Source: a bacterium UBP3_UBA3054 (GTDB lineage Bacteria > Auribacterota > UBA3054). From it: a stretch of 37,503 bases of DNA. The DNA is taken from positions 1 through 37,503 of the forward strand of contig DFCM01000026.1 of assembly GCA_002366995.1 (NCBI GenBank). Direction: 5' to 3'. The notes under the pieces are model-generated. The model was not told the origin of the DNA, did not search any database, and saw nothing but the letters and a program-made list of their open reading frames with translations. Below, piece after piece: positions 34,676 through 37,503 of the stretch (positions within the stretch are counted from its first letter, which is position 1; the number at the start of each line of letters is the position of its first letter). The position numbers and the translations under genes were made by a program.

Positions 34676-36825
34676 GAGGACTATTTTTAGGATCTATCCT
34701 TTTTGCCTTTTCTTCCTGCCTTTTCGCCGGGTTTATAAACGAGCCGAAAGCACCCTACGCGCCTTTTAAAGCGGGATTCAACGACGGGAAGATCGTAGGC
34801 AAATACGATGAGAAGGTGCTTTTTGAGATCAGCTGCGACACCAACAAGTCCGTTTACGCTTTTTCCAATACGGGCGATATCCTGCAGTCCTATCCTATGA
34901 CTCAGGTAAGGACGATAGTTTTTGACGACAGGAAGCCGCATGAAATAAAAGTGGACCTGTATTTTAGCAGCGAAGCCGGCGTGATGAGATCAAGGCGGGC
35001 GAGCGGGGGAGAGGCTATTCTTGGCAGAGTAGGGGAACCGCTTGTCAAAGGGATCGCCGGCGTTTACGATATCAGGAGAGACTTTTTGCTGGAGTGGTTC
35101 GGAGCTGATTGGGAGTGGTGCGGAAAAAAGATGACGCGGGATGAAAGCGGCAATCTTAAGGCTAGTTTTACAGCGACAGTGACGAACGGAACTTTCAATT
35201 TGGTCTTCCGCCCCAACTATTACAGGGTCAACCTCGGTTATAAGAACTTCCAGCCTTGGATCAGAAGACCGAATTTGAAAAGCGTCAACGGGTGGCGGTC
35301 CTGGAGAGCGTATGGAAAGATCAATATGGACAACATCAAGGAGACCTGCGCTTTTATCAAGGAAAACTTCAATCCTTACGGTATGGACACCGTAGAGATA
35401 GACAACGGCTATCAGGCGGGCGAGCCCTACATGAATGAAAGATTCACTTTGGCGGAAAGCTGGATGAAACCCAGCAAAAACTTTCCCGAAGGGCCTGCGT
35501 CCATTGCCAAAACTATAGACTCATACGGATTGATCCCCGGGATCTGGATATCGCCGGGAATCACGCAGCATTATCAGGACAAACAGAGGCTTAGACTGGC
35601 GAACGGCAGGATGGCGATATCCGGCTATATGTACGCGCCCGGCATCCTGGATATGTCAAATTATACGATCACCAACACTTTCATTCCGGTCTTTCAGGCT
35701 TTTAAAGACGCGGGATTCAAATATCTCAAAGTGGACGGGCTGAGGCATGTATTGTACGAAGGATTGGTCCACGCGGTCGATGCTGAAGAAGCGACCAGAA
35801 GGATAAGGAATTTCGGCTTGGCGGCGCGCCTGACATTGGGGGATGATTTTTATTTGGCGGCCTGCTGGGGCATTATGCCGGAACTTGCGGACTCCATCGA
35901 CGGCAGCAGGATCGCCGGCGACTGTTTGGATGATTTCGTAAGCCATCACAGGCAGCTGTATTATTTCGCCGAAATGTTCCCGGTAAACCGAGTGCTTTGC
36001 GTAAACGACCCTGACAATATGCTTATGAGGGTATGTCCGGACTGGGGAAAAGCGAAAGTCTCGACCGTTTCGCTTGGAGGCGGGACATACATGTACGGCG
36101 ACAAGCCGGAAGACCTCGATCGGGAGAAGATCTACATTTTGCAGAGAGGTCTTCCTTCCCTGGAAACTTATTCCGTTGAGAGCGGTCCTTTGCATATCAA
36201 TCACCCCACTTATTATCCCCACAAGTATTTGGACGAAAGCAGAGAAGAGGATGCGATGTATATGGTTGGCCCTAGGACTGAACAGGGTGTTGACAGTCCT
36301 TTCTCTACGCTGTGGGCGGTGCATTTCGCCAAGGAATACGATTGCTGGTGTGTGGTGACGAGAAACGCTTTGTGGTCGCTTGGCGAGAGCGTTGTGGAGC
36401 TCGAGAAACTTGGGCTTGATAACAAAAAGACTTATTTGGCCTACGATTTCTGGGAAAAGAAGTTTTTGGGCGAGATCAAGGACAGTTTGCCGATGCGGGC
36501 GCTGAAATACGGCAGCTGCCAGGTCGTTGGTCTGAGAGAGAAGCTTGACCGGCCGCAATTTGTGGCATCGACTCGTCACGTCAGCATGGATGCGGTAAGC
36601 GTAAAAGAAATCGAGTGGAAAGACAACAATCTTTCGTTGAAAATGGATTGCGTGGAAGGGACGGTTGAGACTTACTCTTTTTATGTGCCTGAGGGGTACA
36701 AATTTGACAAGGCTGAATGCGAGGGCGGGGAAGCGAAAGTAATTGAGGGCGGATCAGACAGACTTCTGGAAGTTTTGGTCAGCGCAAAGAAGAAAGACAT
36801 AGCTCTGGATCTGAAATTCAATTGA
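34672..36825 (+). CDS. Secreted clan GH-D glycoside hydrolase (alpha-galactosidase-like)
   Basis: This 717-residue protein has a signal peptide (about 1-19, ending CLFA). After an N-terminal beta domain (about 20-190) comes a TIM barrel with GH36/GH27-like signatures: NGWRSWRAYGK, NPYGMDTVEIDNGYQ, then the candidate nucleophile Asp355 in YLKVDG, and the acid/base Asp417 in RIAGD. NDPD (445-448) matches the NDPDxL motif near the active site of this clan. A C-terminal beta domain follows. Retaining alpha-galactosidase or a related activity is likely, but the exact substrate is not certain because motifs differ from classical GH36. GGAG lies 8-10 nt before the ATG. It overlaps the TSP3 gene by 4 nt. 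Confidence 0.82.
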   Translation: MRGLFLGSILFAFSSCLFAGFINEPKAPYAPFKAGFNDGKIVGKYDEKVLFEISCDTNKSVYAFSNTGDILQSYPMTQVRTIVFDDRKPHEIKVDLYFSSEAGVMRSRRASGGEAILGRVGEPLVKGIAGVYDIRRDFLLEWFGADWEWCGKKMTRDESGNLKASFTATVTNGTFNLVFRPNYYRVNLGYKNFQPWIRRPNLKSVNGWRSWRAYGKINMDNIKETCAFIKENFNPYGMDTVEIDNGYQAGEPYMNERFTLAESWMKPSKNFPEGPASIAKTIDSYGLIPGIWISPGITQHYQDKQRLRLANGRMAISGYMYAPGILDMSNYTITNTFIPVFQAFKDAGFKYLKVDGLRHVLYEGLVHAVDAEEATRRIRNFGLAARLTLGDDFYLAACWGIMPELADSIDGSRIAGDCLDDFVSHHRQLYYFAEMFPVNRVLCVNDPDNMLMRVCPDWGKAKVSTVSLGGGTYMYGDKPEDLDREKIYILQRGLPSLETYSVESGPLHINHPTYYPHKYLDESREEDAMYMVGPRTEQGVDSPFSTLWAVHFAKEYDCWCVVTRNALWSLGESVVELEKLGLDNKKTYLAYDFWEKKFLGEIKDSLPMRALKYGSCQVVGLREKLDRPQFVASTRHVSMDAVSVKEIEWKDNNLSLKMDCVEGTVETYSFYVPEGYKFDKAECEGGEAKVIEGGSDRLLEVLVSAKKKDIALDLKFN

Positions 36826-36847
36826 TTCGTACGCGCCCCCGTTTTTT

Positions 36848-36856
36848 TGCTAAAAT
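36848..36856 (+). promoter_or_regulatory. Extended -10 promoter of last gene
   Basis: CGTTTTTTTGCTAAAAT: TGC at 36848-36850 and TAAAAT at 36851-36856. The leader is about 36 nt and has no Shine-Dalgarno sequence. No terminator hairpin follows the glycosidase stop codon, so read-through into this unit is possible. Confidence 0.7.
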
Positions 36857-36898
36857 AGACAAAAGTCTATTAACAGCTAAAAAACGTCAATAAATGCT

Positions 36899-37503
36899 AT
36901 GAAAAAACATCTTGCCTTGCTTTTTGCGCTTGTTTGTTTGGGTGGCGCGCTGAATTGCGCCGCCGAGGTCAAGGTCAACAACTTTGAGGAGGGGGAAGTC
37001 CTTTCCTACTGCGTCCCTCTTTTAAGAGGGCAGTGCCTGGCCGGCACTTTAGAGTGCAAGTCGCTGAACGAGACAACGGGCGAGGAAGTGCCGGGCGCCG
37101 CCAGGGGGGGACGCTTCAAAGTCCTGACGCACCTGGTGGAAGGTGAAAACAGCATTTTGGTGACGGTGGGAAGCGAGACGACGAGGATACATTTGACTTA
37201 CCGTCCGGCGGACACGGAATATCTCACCTACGTTTACATGCTGGTGGACAAGAACGCCGACACCCATTACGTGTCCAACCTTCCGGCGGACGAAGATCCG
37301 CAGTTTACGGATCCGGATCTTTGGAAGAAGAAACTGAACACCTCAGTCCTTATAAACCAGAGCTATACCGCCGATTCGGCTTACAGGCTGGGCTACGGGC
37401 ACAGGACCTTCAACCTTGCCATGGACGGCAACAACGTGCACATCCAGCTGGTGACGAGCGCCTACGAGAGGGCGGAGCTAATCAGGCGCTGCACCGTGGA
37501 CGG
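36899..37503 (+). CDS. Secreted protein, partial (3' end outside window)
   Basis: An open frame of 201 complete codons begins at the ATG at 36899 and runs off the end. The product has a signal peptide MKKHLALLFALVCLGGALNC then AAEV, cleaved most likely after CAA. The first 100 mature residues look beta-sandwich-like (EVLSYCVPLLRG; ENSILVTVGSETTRIHLTY) and contain two Cys (in QCLAGTLEC) that could pair. From about 105 it reads YVYMLVDKNADTHYVSNLP and later GYGHRTFNLAMDG. I do not recognise the family. It is probably periplasmic or surface-located, like its two upstream neighbours. Confidence 0.75.
   Translation, partial: MKKHLALLFALVCLGGALNCAAEVKVNNFEEGEVLSYCVPLLRGQCLAGTLECKSLNETTGEEVPGAARGGRFKVLTHLVEGENSILVTVGSETTRIHLTYRPADTEYLTYVYMLVDKNADTHYVSNLPADEDPQFTDPDLWKKKLNTSVLINQSYTADSAYRLGYGHRTFNLAMDGNNVHIQLVTSAYERAELIRRCTVD

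Noticed and set aside
36826..36850. C-rich and T-rich stretch after the glycosidase as a terminator
   Set aside because: The GCGCCCCCGTTTTTTT run has no matching stem, so there is no hairpin; the T run belongs to the next promoter.

Overview
The window looks like ordinary chromosome from a Gram-negative-type, probably host-associated or fermentative bacterium. The best guess is the Planctomycetes-Verrucomicrobia-Chlamydiae group (Lentisphaerota/Verrucomicrobiota/Kiritimatiellota-like). The grounds are the mix of genes: a MurA with Asp in place of the catalytic Cys, a solute:sodium symporter of a type I associate with these phyla, a GH125 mannosidase and a clan-D glycosidase, secreted proteins with Ca-binding repeats, and an NrdR linked to an ATP-cone protein. 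This placement is inference; no 16S rRNA or ribosomal protein gene is present. G+C is moderately high, except in one clearly AT-richer gene at 26.5-28.4 kb.

Layout. (1) 47-11601, minus strand: a long, tightly packed housekeeping run read from right to left: HU/IHF-like protein, argC, gltX, der, a PlsY-like membrane protein, ybeY, a CorC/CNNM-like CBS protein and a HAD phosphatase. An internal promoter then precedes nrdR, a degenerate RNR-like ATP-cone protein, ispD and a GT2 glycosyltransferase. A separately promoted tRNA-Lys(TTT) closes the run. (2) 11772-24902, plus strand: a secreted TPR protein, purS-purQ-purL, a membrane coiled-coil protein coupled to a 54-residue lipoprotein, the set ftsK-rodZ-like-rimO-pgsA-pgpA, and a sodium:solute symporter. 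(3) 24945-26327, minus: secreted GH125 alpha-mannosidase. (4) 26529-28367, plus: an AT-rich lone gene, DUF4062 joined to a GHKL ATPase and winged-helix segments, with its own promoter and terminator. (5) 28401-32618, minus: yggS, murA, an MBL/beta-CASP ribonuclease-like protein, mrp. (6) 32747-37503, plus: three secreted proteins. These are a TSP3-repeat protein, a clan-D glycoside hydrolase translationally coupled to it, and a third gene cut off by the window end.

Working together: the left block covers protein synthesis, arginine and isoprenoid precursors, envelope and dNTP regulation. The middle covers purine synthesis (the FGAM synthase complex), chromosome translocation and phosphatidylglycerol synthesis. 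The GH125 and clan-D enzymes suggest use of mannose- and galactose-type glycans, and the symporter may import a product.

The most interesting signals are: an RNR-like protein without a glycyl-radical motif next to NrdR; a recurring extended -10 promoter (TTTTGCTAWAAT) that in three cases sits 6-7 nt before the ATG and so predicts leaderless mRNAs; Asp121 in MurA; and the DUF4062-ATPase gene. I found no CRISPR array, integrase, transposase or recognisable multi-gene defence island.
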